A DNA stretch of 64,000 bases from Marinobacter mangrovi (GTDB taxonomy: Bacteria; Pseudomonadota; Gammaproteobacteria; Pseudomonadales; Oleiphilaceae): positions 434,001 to 498,000 of the forward strand of contig NZ_JAERVO010000001.1 in assembly GCF_016798325.1 (NCBI RefSeq), in the 5' to 3' direction. Numbering within the stretch: the stretch's first letter is position 1; each line of letters opens with the position of its first letter. Shown piece after piece: positions 50,917 to 59,076 of this stretch. Both the position numbers and the translations under genes were made by a program. A model generated the notes under the pieces. It made no database searches. It was not told where the DNA came from and was given only the letters and a program-made list of their open reading frames with translations.

Positions 50917-52542
50917 ATGCGACGTGAGAACAATACAAGGCGAATTCTTGGGGCGCTGCTGGCGGGTTCGCTGTCCTGCGGGGTCCAGGCCCAATTGGCG
51001 CAGAACCTGACGATTTCCCCCAAGGCGCTGGCCCTGGGGAATGCGGTGACGGCGGATCCACCCGGGATTATGGCGATTCACTACAACCCGGCGGGATTGA
51101 CCAAGCTGGACGGTCGTCAGGTGGAAGGCACGCTGCTGGGGGTCTATCTGGATGTCGACGCCGACTTCAATGCGCCCGAAGGGTATGAAATTTTCGGCAT
51201 TGACGGGCTGGCTACTGATCCGCTGACCGGGAAACAGAAAGACCCGGTGGCCAATTCCCACAGCCATACCAACACGGTGGCCCTGTACGTTCCCGGATTC
51301 GGTATCCAGAAAATGCCACCCGGCCCGGCATTGGCACCGTCAGCGGGTTTCAGCTACAACGCACCTGGCTCCAAACTGACCTTCGGCAACGCCTTCTACC
51401 TGCCGATGGCGGCCGGCTTCTATCGCGATAATGACGACCCGGGTCGTTACCAGCCGAAGGCGACGGCCTTGCAGCGGACGACTTACCTCTCTCCGACAGT
51501 CGCCTACAAGGTCAACGACGAGTGGTCCGTCGGCGCCGGTATTCACCTTTCCCACATGGCGGTGGCGGCTGACCAGTACATGCGGGCACCCAACATGCTG
51601 CTGGGGGTGGCCGAAGTCCTGCAGGATGCGTTCAACTGTGAATCCGGCGATGAGCCGCTGGCCCCCTGGCTCGCCTTGTGCGGCGGTAACGTGGGTCCCT
51701 GGGACGATATCGGTGCGTTGAGCGTGGATGTGCAGCAGAGCGTGTCGCCCACCTACAATCTGGGTGTGATGTGGGAGCCGACGGAGTGGTTCTCCTGGGG
51801 CGCCAGCTACAGCTCCGAAGCCGACATGAACATGCACGGCCAGTTCTCGATCGAGTACACCGACGACTGGTCCGGCTTCTGGCAGAGCGTCAACAGCTCC
51901 ATTCTGGGGGCGGTCGGTTCGGCCATCCTGAGCCTGCCGTCCGGTGCGCCGCGCGAGTCCGGCAACGTCAGTCTGAACCTGACTTATCCGCAGCATTTCC
52001 AGACGGGGATCAGCATCAAGGTCCACCCCAAACTGACCTTGAATGTCGACGTGGGCTGGACCGATTATTCCGAGTGGGACGCGCTCAAATTCAAGTTCGA
52101 CCGTAACCTGGAATTCCTCAACGCCGCCCGGATCCTGTCCCCGGAGAACGCCACCCCAAACTCCCTGAGCCTGCCGCTGGGTTTCAAGGACCAGTGGAAC
52201 TGGGGCTTTGGTGCGGAGTTCCACGCCTCGTCGCGGCTGGATCTGCGCGCCGGGGTGGAAATCCGGGATTCCGTTATCCCGGACGATCAACGCCAGGTCA
52301 TGGCGCCGTTCGGCGGGGCCAACCTGTATAGTGTGGGCATGGGCTATCGCTGGGATCGGGATACCCAGATCGACATGAACCTGAGCTATCTCGAGTCCAT
52401 CGAAAAGATCCCGGCGGACAGCAGCTGTAACCTCAACTGCACCGGCATCACCAACATCATCTACAACCCGTATGCCGGACTTGACGTCAAGACGCGGCTG
52501 CGGGTGGTGATGGCCGGCCTGACGTTCCGTACGAAGTTTTAG
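50917..52542 (+). CDS. FadL/OmpP1/TodX-family outer-membrane protein
   Basis: The protein has 541 residues. The signal peptide ends GVQAQ, and the mature start LAQNLTISPKALALGNAVTA, with IHYNPAGLTKLDG, is the FadL hallmark (NPA-G-L near the N-terminus). The rest is a long beta barrel ending in Phe (GLTFRTKF). Cys pairs occur in FNCESGD...LALCGG and CNLNC. Family members take up long-chain fatty acids or aromatic hydrocarbons. ATG 50917 is chosen because AAGGGA lies before it; 50905 overlaps that ribosome site. It lies 42 bases after the FapF-like gene. Confidence 0.85.
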   Translation: MRRENNTRRILGALLAGSLSCGVQAQLAQNLTISPKALALGNAVTADPPGIMAIHYNPAGLTKLDGRQVEGTLLGVYLDVDADFNAPEGYEIFGIDGLATDPLTGKQKDPVANSHSHTNTVALYVPGFGIQKMPPGPALAPSAGFSYNAPGSKLTFGNAFYLPMAAGFYRDNDDPGRYQPKATALQRTTYLSPTVAYKVNDEWSVGAGIHLSHMAVAADQYMRAPNMLLGVAEVLQDAFNCESGDEPLAPWLALCGGNVGPWDDIGALSVDVQQSVSPTYNLGVMWEPTEWFSWGASYSSEADMNMHGQFSIEYTDDWSGFWQSVNSSILGAVGSAILSLPSGAPRESGNVSLNLTYPQHFQTGISIKVHPKLTLNVDVGWTDYSEWDALKFKFDRNLEFLNAARILSPENATPNSLSLPLGFKDQWNWGFGAEFHASSRLDLRAGVEIRDSVIPDDQRQVMAPFGGANLYSVGMGYRWDRDTQIDMNLSYLESIEKIPADSSCNLNCTGITNIIYNPYAGLDVKTRLRVVMAGLTFRTKF

Positions 52543-52579
52543 GGCTTGCCGCGTTCGGCAGACTCCGGGAGGGCATCTC

Positions 52580-53848
52580 ATGGCAGGCATTCAACATCGG
52601 CTCGGCCTTTTCATCGGCATTGGCCTGAGTGCGGTGGCCTCGTTCAGTCACGGCGACGATCGGTATTTCACCTGGGTCGACGAACAGGGGCGGGTTCACT
52701 CCAGTGTCATCAAGGAAGAGGAAAACCCGGTCGAGAAGCGGGTCAAGGCGGTCGAGTCCGGGAAAAAGGCCGGGGCAAAAGCGTCTGAATCCGCGTCGAC
52801 AACGATAACCTCGGAGCATCCGGCGGCCACCGTCAAAGATCCGGAACCAGCAGCCCCCAAGACCGCACCGACAGTGGAGATCGAGCGCAACGCCGATACC
52901 GCCCAGCCGACTGCAGCATCCGACGTACCCGCTGCAAACACGCCGCCGAAATCGCCGGCAGAGCAGAACAAGCCGGAGCGGGTTGCCAGGGAACCCAAAC
53001 CGAATCCCGGCCCAGAGGACACGACAGAAGCCGCGGAAACCGCTGCAGAAGAGCCGTCAGCGCCGCCCAAGGCGGACTCCGAATACAATCTCGAAAATTA
53101 TCCGGATGGCGACGAGCTGGCCAAGAAGGGGTTTGTCCGGGAGGGCGACCCGCTGCCGTATTACACCTGGCGCGATGCCAACGGACAGGTGCGGGTGGAC
53201 TACTATCGCCCCGAGCCGGGATTTGAGAAGAAAAGCCAGGGTCGCGAAGCGCCCCGGTTATCGGAAGCGATGGTGATCGATGGCCGCAGTCCGGCGGCCT
53301 CGGAAAAGGCCAATCCGGAGACCCTGGCGGTGCTGGGCATCGATCAGACGGAAACGCTACTGCAGTCGTGGCAGGACCGCTGCTGTAACGATTTGCCGGT
53401 GAAGGACCTGGCGGAGTGGGATGACTCCCGCGAGTTCCAGGTGGATCTCGACGACATGGCCCCTGAATTCCGGTTTTCCACCGGCTCCAGCGTCTATCGA
53501 TTGGTAAAGTTGCCTACCGCCTCGGAATCCGGCGCCTTCGTGATGCAGGTTCGTTCGTACGAAAACCACGGCGTGTTCGTACCAACCCTGGTCTTTCTGG
53601 ATGAGGGGATGCAGACCCGGCGAATGGTGACGGACCTGGTTTTTGATTACCGACCCGAGAACTGGCACCGCCAGGGCTACATTGAGGCCCGGGTGCCGGT
53701 GTTTCCCGACCACGGTGACCGCTGGCTGCTGATCATGAGTCGCGGGAGCGACCAGGCCGGCCAGACCGTCCTCGAAGCGGATGGCACGCCGCAGGTTATC
53801 CACCATGCGGCCCAGGGCATGGTCAGCCTGGCGCAGCTGGGTGGGTAA
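52580..53848 (+). CDS. Periplasmic DUF4124/MalM-like protein
   Basis: The protein has 422 residues with an N-terminal signal peptide (to about 25). A DUF4124-like module (RYFTWVDEQGRVHSSVIKEE) is followed by a low-complexity Ala/Pro/Glu/Lys linker (about 60-165). A second similar module, YYTWRDANGQVRVDYYRPEP, lies at about 190-215. The C-terminal half (about 255-422; CCNDLPVKDL, FSTGSSVYRLVKLP, FVPTLVFLDEGM, RWLLIMSRGSD) resembles MalM, a periplasmic protein of unknown function in enterobacterial mal operons. It is last in the four-gene cluster with a GGAGG ribosome site. MalM similarity is by pattern; moderate certainty. Confidence 0.6.
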   Translation: MAGIQHRLGLFIGIGLSAVASFSHGDDRYFTWVDEQGRVHSSVIKEEENPVEKRVKAVESGKKAGAKASESASTTITSEHPAATVKDPEPAAPKTAPTVEIERNADTAQPTAASDVPAANTPPKSPAEQNKPERVAREPKPNPGPEDTTEAAETAAEEPSAPPKADSEYNLENYPDGDELAKKGFVREGDPLPYYTWRDANGQVRVDYYRPEPGFEKKSQGREAPRLSEAMVIDGRSPAASEKANPETLAVLGIDQTETLLQSWQDRCCNDLPVKDLAEWDDSREFQVDLDDMAPEFRFSTGSSVYRLVKLPTASESGAFVMQVRSYENHGVFVPTLVFLDEGMQTRRMVTDLVFDYRPENWHRQGYIEARVPVFPDHGDRWLLIMSRGSDQAGQTVLEADGTPQVIHHAAQGMVSLAQLGG

Positions 53849-53874
53849 GACCGCGGACGCTGTGCCGCCCGGCG

Positions 53875-54924
53875 TCAGTCTTCCGCTTGCGACAGGTCCA
53901 GCCACTGCACGGATTGCCAGTAGAAGCGCCCGTTACCGGCCGGATAGGTGCAGTTGTAGCGGAATCGGCGACTGTTGAACGACCGGTCTGCGACCACTTC
54001 CACGGTTTGACCGTCGCCCGTTGGCGTCACGGACAGCTGGCCCACCTGCGACCCATAGCAGGTCAATGGGCCCGGCTTCATGCCGTCCGGCAGGGTCAGG
54101 TGCAGCACGGGCGGGTTCTGCTTCAGGGTACCGTCCGGCAGCGTGTTGGCATCCACCGGCAGCGTTTCACTCAGCAGCTTGTCCTTCAGGCCATCCGTGC
54201 CGCCGTAGGCGTTGGCCATGGGGAAGCGGGGCAGGCGGGTGTCGCCGGATGACGGGCCAATCGGCCCGGAATGCTGGCCGTAGCCATACCAGCCTCGTTG
54301 CTTCACCAGGGTTTCGACTTCCGCATCAAACTCACCGTAGGGATAGGCAAACAGCGGCGCGTCAGTGCCGAGTTTGGCTTCGATCGTTTCCTGTGCATCG
54401 TCCAGGCTCGCAGTGACCCGTCTGTGCCAGGCGTCCTCGGTTTCATCGGGGCGGCGTACGAGATGGGCGTGATCGGCACTGTGATTACCGATGGTGACCT
54501 CCGGATGGCGGGCCAGGTCCTTGAGCTGATCCCAGGTCATATAGCCGTGTCGCTTTTCGGTGATGGCCTGTGAATTGACGAATACCGTAAAGGGGATGCC
54601 GGCTTCAAGGAGAATGGGGGCGGCGGTGTCGTAGACCGAGCTGTAGGCGTCATCGAAGGTCAGCGCGGCCACCGGTGTGCTGCCGGTTTTGCCGCTCAGC
54701 GCCTGCTCGGTGGCCGCTTGCAGGGGCTTTACCGGGATATCGAGCTTTTCCAGCATCGCCAGCTGGCTACGAAAAAGATCGGGCGTGGTGCTGGTGGACG
54801 CCGGAGTCTGGCTACTGATGTGGTGGTATTGCAGCACCACCAGGTCGGCGGCAGCCGGCAGGCTGGTGACCGTCAACAGCGGCGCGGCGACGAAGGCCAG
54901 TGCATTCCTGAACGGTTTTTTCAC
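53875..54924 (-). CDS. Secreted polysaccharide deacetylase (NodB fold)
   Basis: The protein has 349 residues and starts at GTG with AAGGAT upstream. The signal peptide ends LPAAA. The NodB domain (about 28-210) begins LVVLQYHHIS and shows the metal/catalytic motifs: ALTFDDAYSS (Asp pair) and GNHSADHAHL (His-x3-His type). FAYPYGEFDAEVE is motif 4. The layout is like PgaB and related N-deacetylases of extracellular polysaccharides. The C-terminal about 100 residues form a beta region (TCYGSQVGQLSV) without a clear family. No pga genes are adjacent, so the substrate is open. Confidence 0.87.
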   Translation of the reverse strand: MKKPFRNALAFVAAPLLTVTSLPAAADLVVLQYHHISSQTPASTSTTPDLFRSQLAMLEKLDIPVKPLQAATEQALSGKTGSTPVAALTFDDAYSSVYDTAAPILLEAGIPFTVFVNSQAITEKRHGYMTWDQLKDLARHPEVTIGNHSADHAHLVRRPDETEDAWHRRVTASLDDAQETIEAKLGTDAPLFAYPYGEFDAEVETLVKQRGWYGYGQHSGPIGPSSGDTRLPRFPMANAYGGTDGLKDKLLSETLPVDANTLPDGTLKQNPPVLHLTLPDGMKPGPLTCYGSQVGQLSVTPTGDGQTVEVVADRSFNSRRFRYNCTYPAGNGRFYWQSVQWLDLSQAED

Positions 54925-54954
54925 GGGACATCCTTCTTTTACGGAGCGTTGATC

Positions 54955-55632
54955 TCAGCGACCGGCTCCTACAGCGGAAAGAAAATGATGGCGCAGGGTG
55001 TGGAAGGCGGCGTTGAGTGTCTGGACCTCTTCCTTGCTGCCGCCACGGTCCGGGTGAGCCTTCATAGCCCGCCGCCGGTACGCCTGGCGAATGCATCCGA
55101 AATCGTCCGGCAGGGCTTCAAAGCCCAGCACCCGTGCCGCCTCGTCCAGCGCACTGGCGTCGGTGGACGGTGTGCGACCGGCCCAGAAATCATCCAGCAT
55201 CCGCTGCACGGCGAACTCCGACAGGTCGTACTGGGACAGGTCCAGGTAGAACAGGCGTAGCCGGTCTTCCTCTCCCGGCAAGGCTTCGTTCGAGGCAACG
55301 TGGCCCGGCGACAACTGAATGTTCAGCGGCGATATATGCAGTTTTTCGCCGGCTGGAGCCAGGTCGTCCCGAAGCCGGTAAAGGCAGTGAAAGACGAGGA
55401 AATGGGCGGGGTAGATGGCCGAGGGCTCGGAGAAATCGACGCGCTCGAGCAGTTGCCAGGGGGCGCCCTGCAGTCGCCGGATCAGGGCCAGTTCGCTCAG
55501 GCCCTCACTTTCCTCGCGCAGGATCGCCTCAACCGCAACCAGCAGGGCAGCAATTTTCTGATGCAGGGCAGCCTGACGCGCTGCGCTGTCGTGTTCTCGA
55601 TCGGCGAGGAACCGGGACTGTCGCTTATTCAT
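54955..55632 (-). CDS. DnaJ-related protein with C-terminal J domain
   Basis: The protein has 225 residues. An N-terminal DNAJ-related domain (about 25-140; LIRRLQGAPWQLLERVDFSE, FLVFHCLYRLRDDL) is followed by a J domain at about 165-220 with the HPD motif in RRRAMKAHPDRGGSKEEV. The HPD loop stimulates DnaK ATPase. No Gly/Phe or zinc region is present, so this is a type III-like J protein. The client is unknown. It follows the TetR gene in the same direction. Confidence 0.87.
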   Translation of the reverse strand: MNKRQSRFLADREHDSAARQAALHQKIAALLVAVEAILREESEGLSELALIRRLQGAPWQLLERVDFSEPSAIYPAHFLVFHCLYRLRDDLAPAGEKLHISPLNIQLSPGHVASNEALPGEEDRLRLFYLDLSQYDLSEFAVQRMLDDFWAGRTPSTDASALDEAARVLGFEALPDDFGCIRQAYRRRAMKAHPDRGGSKEEVQTLNAAFHTLRHHFLSAVGAGR

Positions 55633-55728
55633 ACTCCAGAAGCCTACTGGAGCCCGCCCGGAAGTCCAAGAGAACCGTTTAAAAAGTCCGGGCTTCTGGC
55701 ACCGGGTGCTTTCCGGGCGGGCCGCGCT

Positions 55729-56373
55729 TCAGGCGCGACGCCGCTGGTGTTGCGAACCGTCAAAGGGGTTGCTGTAGAGAAAGCCCATGACAAATTCGGT
55801 CGCACGCCGGGCTTCTTCGTCCGCCATCTGCGGCCGTTGCCGGGCTCGCTCGGCGACCCGCAGGCTGACCTCATAGGCCACGCCACGGCAGGCAGCGGAA
55901 ATGTAATCCGAATCCTGGCCCGGCAGGCGGTCGTTGGCGGCCAGGCTGCGGATGTGCGTGTCCATTGACGCCATCGCCAGATCCAGGATATCGGAACCGA
56001 ATAATTCCCGAACCGCCTGACTGTTGCGATGGGCCAGCTCATAGGTGACCGGATCCTTGGCCGCCGCCAGGAACAGGGAAGAGTACATGCGTTGGATCAG
56101 GTCGTGTTCGTCTGAGGCGGTGTCGTGGGCGCTGCGGATAAGAGTGCGCAGGGCTTCGAGGAAATCCCGGAACAGGGCGATGAAGATATCGCGCTTGTCG
56201 GAGAAGTAGTTGTAGAAGGTGCCTGAGGCAAGCGGCGTGCGCCGGATAATGTCGCGGATGGTGGTCTGTTCGTAACCGGTTTCCCGGAAACAGTCCCGGG
56301 CCGCGTCCAGAATGGCTTTCCGATTATTCAGGCGATTGCGTTCACGTTTGCCGAGCGAGGCCGTGTCCAGCAT
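55729..56373 (-). CDS. TetR-family transcriptional regulator
   Basis: The protein has 214 residues. The N-terminal TetR HTH is at about 18-65 (ILDAARDCFRETGYEQTTIR, DIIRRTPLASGTFYNYFSDK). The C-terminal ligand-binding region is helical and without a recognisable subclass. It lies 96 bases upstream of the DnaJ-like gene and divergent from ttcA. The regulated genes are unknown; the adjacent genes are the natural candidates. Confidence 0.9.
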   Translation of the reverse strand: MLDTASLGKRERNRLNNRKAILDAARDCFRETGYEQTTIRDIIRRTPLASGTFYNYFSDKRDIFIALFRDFLEALRTLIRSAHDTASDEHDLIQRMYSSLFLAAAKDPVTYELAHRNSQAVRELFGSDILDLAMASMDTHIRSLAANDRLPGQDSDYISAACRGVAYEVSLRVAERARQRPQMADEEARRATEFVMGFLYSNPFDGSQHQRRRA

Positions 56374-56563
56374 GGCAATTCCCCTTTCCTTGGGTGCATG
56401 GGTGTTCTGGTTTTTATGAACTGTTTGTCATCCTCTCCCATAGACTCGCCGAAGTCGCCACCGGGCCGGTATACGTGAAACCCGGAATAGGGCCATACCC
56501 ACTGACGAAACGGCGGGTGATCCGGTATACTCGGCCCCCATTTTCCCAACGCCCGGCAAGGTT

Positions 56564-57436
56564 ATGGCAGAGCAGCTCAAAGACGATCGCAAGACAACGC
56601 TGGAACTCAACAAACTGCAGAAGCGTCTGCGTCGTGATGTCGGCCAGGCGATCGCCGATTTCGGCATGATTGAGGCCGGCGACAAGGTGATGTGTTGCCT
56701 GAGTGGTGGCAAGGATTCCTACACCATGCTGGATATCCTGCTGAACCTGCAGCGCAGTGCGCCGGTGGATTTTCAGGTGATCGCCGTTAACCTGGACCAG
56801 AAGCAGCCGGGCTTTCCGGAACACGTGTTGCCGAACTATCTCTCCGAGTTGGGTGTCGAGTACCACATCATCGAGAAAGACACCTACAGCATCGTCAAGG
56901 AGAAAGTGCCGGAAGGGAAAACCACCTGCGGTCTGTGCTCCCGTCTGCGCCGGGGCATTCTCTACAACTTTGCGGAAGAGCAAGGGGTCACCAAGATCGC
57001 GCTGGGCCATCATCGTGATGACTTGCTGGAAACCCTGTTCCTCAACATGTTCTACGGTGGCCGCCTGAAGACCATGCCCCCCAAGCTGAAGAGCGACGAC
57101 GGGCGCAACGTGGTCATCCGGCCGCTGGTCTACGCCCGCGAGAAGGACATCGAGCGCTATTCGTCCCTGCGCCAGTTCCCCATCATTCCATGCAACCTGT
57201 GCGGTTCCCAGGAAAACCTGCAACGCCAGGTGGTGAAGGACATGCTGAAGAGCTGGGATCGGGAGCATCCGGGGCGGATCGAGTCCATGTTCCGGGCCAT
57301 CTGCAACGTGTCGCCGTCGCATCTGGCGGATCCGTCCATTCACGATTTCAACAGCCTGGAAGTGGACTGGCGTGCGGACGACAGCGCCACGCCGGAAGCA
57401 CCGGCCTACGAGCGCCTGGACGTCCTCAATCTCTGA
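56564..57436 (+). CDS. ttcA: tRNA 2-thiocytidine biosynthesis protein TtcA
   Basis: It thiolates cytidine 32 of certain tRNAs, using ATP and a [4Fe-4S] cluster. The protein has 290 residues. The PP-loop is [19 protein letters not shown], and CxxC motifs lie in [12 protein letters not shown] and [33 protein letters not shown] and the C-terminal [20 protein letters not shown] are typical. It stands alone, divergent from the TetR gene and convergent with the unknown gene at 57449. Confidence 0.96.
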   Translation: MAEQLKDDRKTTLELNKLQKRLRRDVGQAIADFGMIEAGDKVMCCLSGGKDSYTMLDILLNLQRSAPVDFQVIAVNLDQKQPGFPEHVLPNYLSELGVEYHIIEKDTYSIVKEKVPEGKTTCGLCSRLRRGILYNFAEEQGVTKIALGHHRDDLLETLFLNMFYGGRLKTMPPKLKSDDGRNVVIRPLVYAREKDIERYSSLRQFPIIPCNLCGSQENLQRQVVKDMLKSWDREHPGRIESMFRAICNVSPSHLADPSIHDFNSLEVDWRADDSATPEAPAYERLDVLNL

Positions 57437-57448
57437 TCAGGTACCCCG

Positions 57449-57940
57449 TCAAAGGGCGTAATGCGGTTGGCCAGCACCCCGGCACAGTCGTTCCAGGGTG
57501 TGGTGAAGTCGTGTGAGGTAGTGTTCTTCGTCCACCCGGGTCAGTTCTGACCACAGGCGCGTCAGGCCATCTGCATCCTCCGGCATGGGCCAGGACGGCT
57601 TTACCCATTCCAGCGCGCTGATGCCGATCGCGGCCGCGTAGCGTGTGTTGGTGACCAGTTCGGCATCCGGATTGATCAGGAATTCGTGCTGGCTGGCAAA
57701 GCCCCGCACCTGGCTCGCCCGGTCCGGCTGGAACGCCAGGTATTCGTCCCACACTCGCCAGTGCAGGGCCGGGGAGATCCCGAAAACACCGAGACCCGCG
57801 TCGTCGTCCTGTGAAAAGGGATCAAAGTCACGCAGGGTGGCTGCGCCGAGCAAAATTTCTTCGATAACGGGGTGGGCGTCGCCGAGTGCCCGGGAGACCG
57901 GACGGATGACGTGATCGAGAAGCGCAATCGCCTGTGACAT
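57449..57940 (-). CDS. Hypothetical protein, function unknown
   Basis: The protein has 163 residues, soluble, with no signal peptide or membrane segment. ATG 57940 lies eight bases after GAGGG; GTG 57955 is in frame but overlaps that ribosome site. Recognisable stretches (ISPALHWRVWDEYLAFQPDR, LWSELTRVDEEHYLTRLHHT) suggest an all-helical protein rich in Leu, Trp and His. I do not recognise a family. It is convergent with ttcA (12-base gap). Confidence 0.75.
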   Translation of the reverse strand: MSQAIALLDHVIRPVSRALGDAHPVIEEILLGAATLRDFDPFSQDDDAGLGVFGISPALHWRVWDEYLAFQPDRASQVRGFASQHEFLINPDAELVTNTRYAAAIGISALEWVKPSWPMPEDADGLTRLWSELTRVDEEHYLTRLHHTLERLCRGAGQPHYAL

Positions 57941-58117
57941 GAGCAAAGCCCTCACGCTGCTTGCAAGCTACACAATGAGTTAGCAACTCATCTGTGAAAG
58001 TCACTTTAGCAATACTGCCTAACCTTCTGACGACAATAGTCCAGGGTCGGGTTGTGGTCAATAATTGAACATTAAAATGGTGTGAAATTTTCAGCCACAA
58101 AACGGACCCAATGTGGC

Positions 58118-58816
58118 TCAGCCGATTTGAGCCAGCAGTCGTGCGGTGACGGGGAGTGTCCACACGCCAAAGATCATCAAGCAGGCGCCCATCAAACGCC
58201 GGAATCCGGGGTGCTGGCGCCAGTGCTGCAGACTTGTGGCGGCATAGCCGGTGGCCAGCATGGAGGGCAGGGTGCCCAGTCCGAAGCAGAACATGGTCAG
58301 CGCCGCGCTGGTGACGGTGGGCTGCAGCGCGGCCCAGCCCAGGGTGCTGTAGACCAGTCCACACGGCAGCCAGCCCCAGAGCAGACCCAGCGCCAGCGAT
58401 TGGCTGGGGTAACGCACCGGCATCAAGCGGCGGGTCAGTGGAGACAGCCGGCGCCAGACAGGCGCCCCCACCCGTTCCACCGCCTGGATTCCCTGCCACC
58501 ACTGGCCCAGCGATAGTCCCATCAGAATCAACAGCAGGCCGGCGATCGTCCGGAATATCGGGGCCAGCGCCGTCCAGGTGCCCACGGCCTGCGTGCTCAG
58601 GACGCCCAGCAAGGCGCCGAGCAGGGTGTAGCTGGCGATCCGGCCGAGATTGAAGCCGATGATGAGAACGGACTGGCGCACGCGAAAGCCGGCTCCGATC
58701 GGTACCGCCATGGAAAGGGACGCGCTGATACCACCGCACATGCCCAGACAATGGACGCCGCCAAGAAGGCCGATCATGAAGGCGCTGGAATAGCCCAGCA
58801 GGAGTTCACCGGTCAT
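58118..58816 (-). CDS. TauE/SafE- or DsbD_2-type membrane protein next to the cbb3 assembly genes
   Basis: The protein has 232 residues and about six membrane helices. The N-terminus has GGVHCLGMCGGISASLSMAV, the metal-binding-like HCxGMCGG motif of this group; a second LPCGLVYSTLGWAAL repeat lies at about 155-170. The start overlaps ccoS by 11 bases and has GGAG upstream. Genes of this group often follow ccoGHIS, so a role in copper handling or cbb3 assembly is plausible, but the database label sulfite exporter is not proof of substrate. The neighbouring hemN and anr/fnr genes often found here are absent. Confidence 0.8.
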   Translation of the reverse strand: MTGELLLGYSSAFMIGLLGGVHCLGMCGGISASLSMAVPIGAGFRVRQSVLIIGFNLGRIASYTLLGALLGVLSTQAVGTWTALAPIFRTIAGLLLILMGLSLGQWWQGIQAVERVGAPVWRRLSPLTRRLMPVRYPSQSLALGLLWGWLPCGLVYSTLGWAALQPTVTSAALTMFCFGLGTLPSMLATGYAATSLQHWRQHPGFRRLMGACLMIFGVWTLPVTARLLAQIG

Positions 58817-59063
58817 GCCGCTCCACAGGGTCGGCTTTACCGGCGCTCGATTCCGTTTTATCGGTCCGCTCATCGACGCGGGCGTCTTCAGGAATCATGT
58901 CTTTGTCATCGTCGTACAGGATGCGATGGGCGGGGCCTTCCAGATCGTCATACTGACCGCTTTTGACCGCCCAGGCGAAAATGGCGACGCCGACGCCGAC
59001 CAGCAGCAGGGTGACAGGCACGAGCAGATAGACGATTTCCACGACGAGATCCTTTTGCGTCAT
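58806..59063 (-). CDS. ccoS: Cbb3 oxidase maturation protein CcoS
   Basis: The protein has 85 residues. A single N-terminal membrane helix (EIVYLLVPVTLLLVGVGVAI) is followed by the family signature FAWAVKSGQYDDLEGPAHRI and LYDDD. CcoS is needed to insert heme and copper into the cbb3 catalytic subunit. The C-terminal tail is longer and acidic/charged compared with the shortest members. It lies between ccoI and the TauE/SafE-type gene. Confidence 0.93.
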   Translation of the reverse strand: MTQKDLVVEIVYLLVPVTLLLVGVGVAIFAWAVKSGQYDDLEGPAHRILYDDDKDMIPEDARVDERTDKTESSAGKADPVERHDR

Positions 59064-59076
59064 TCACAACGGTCGA

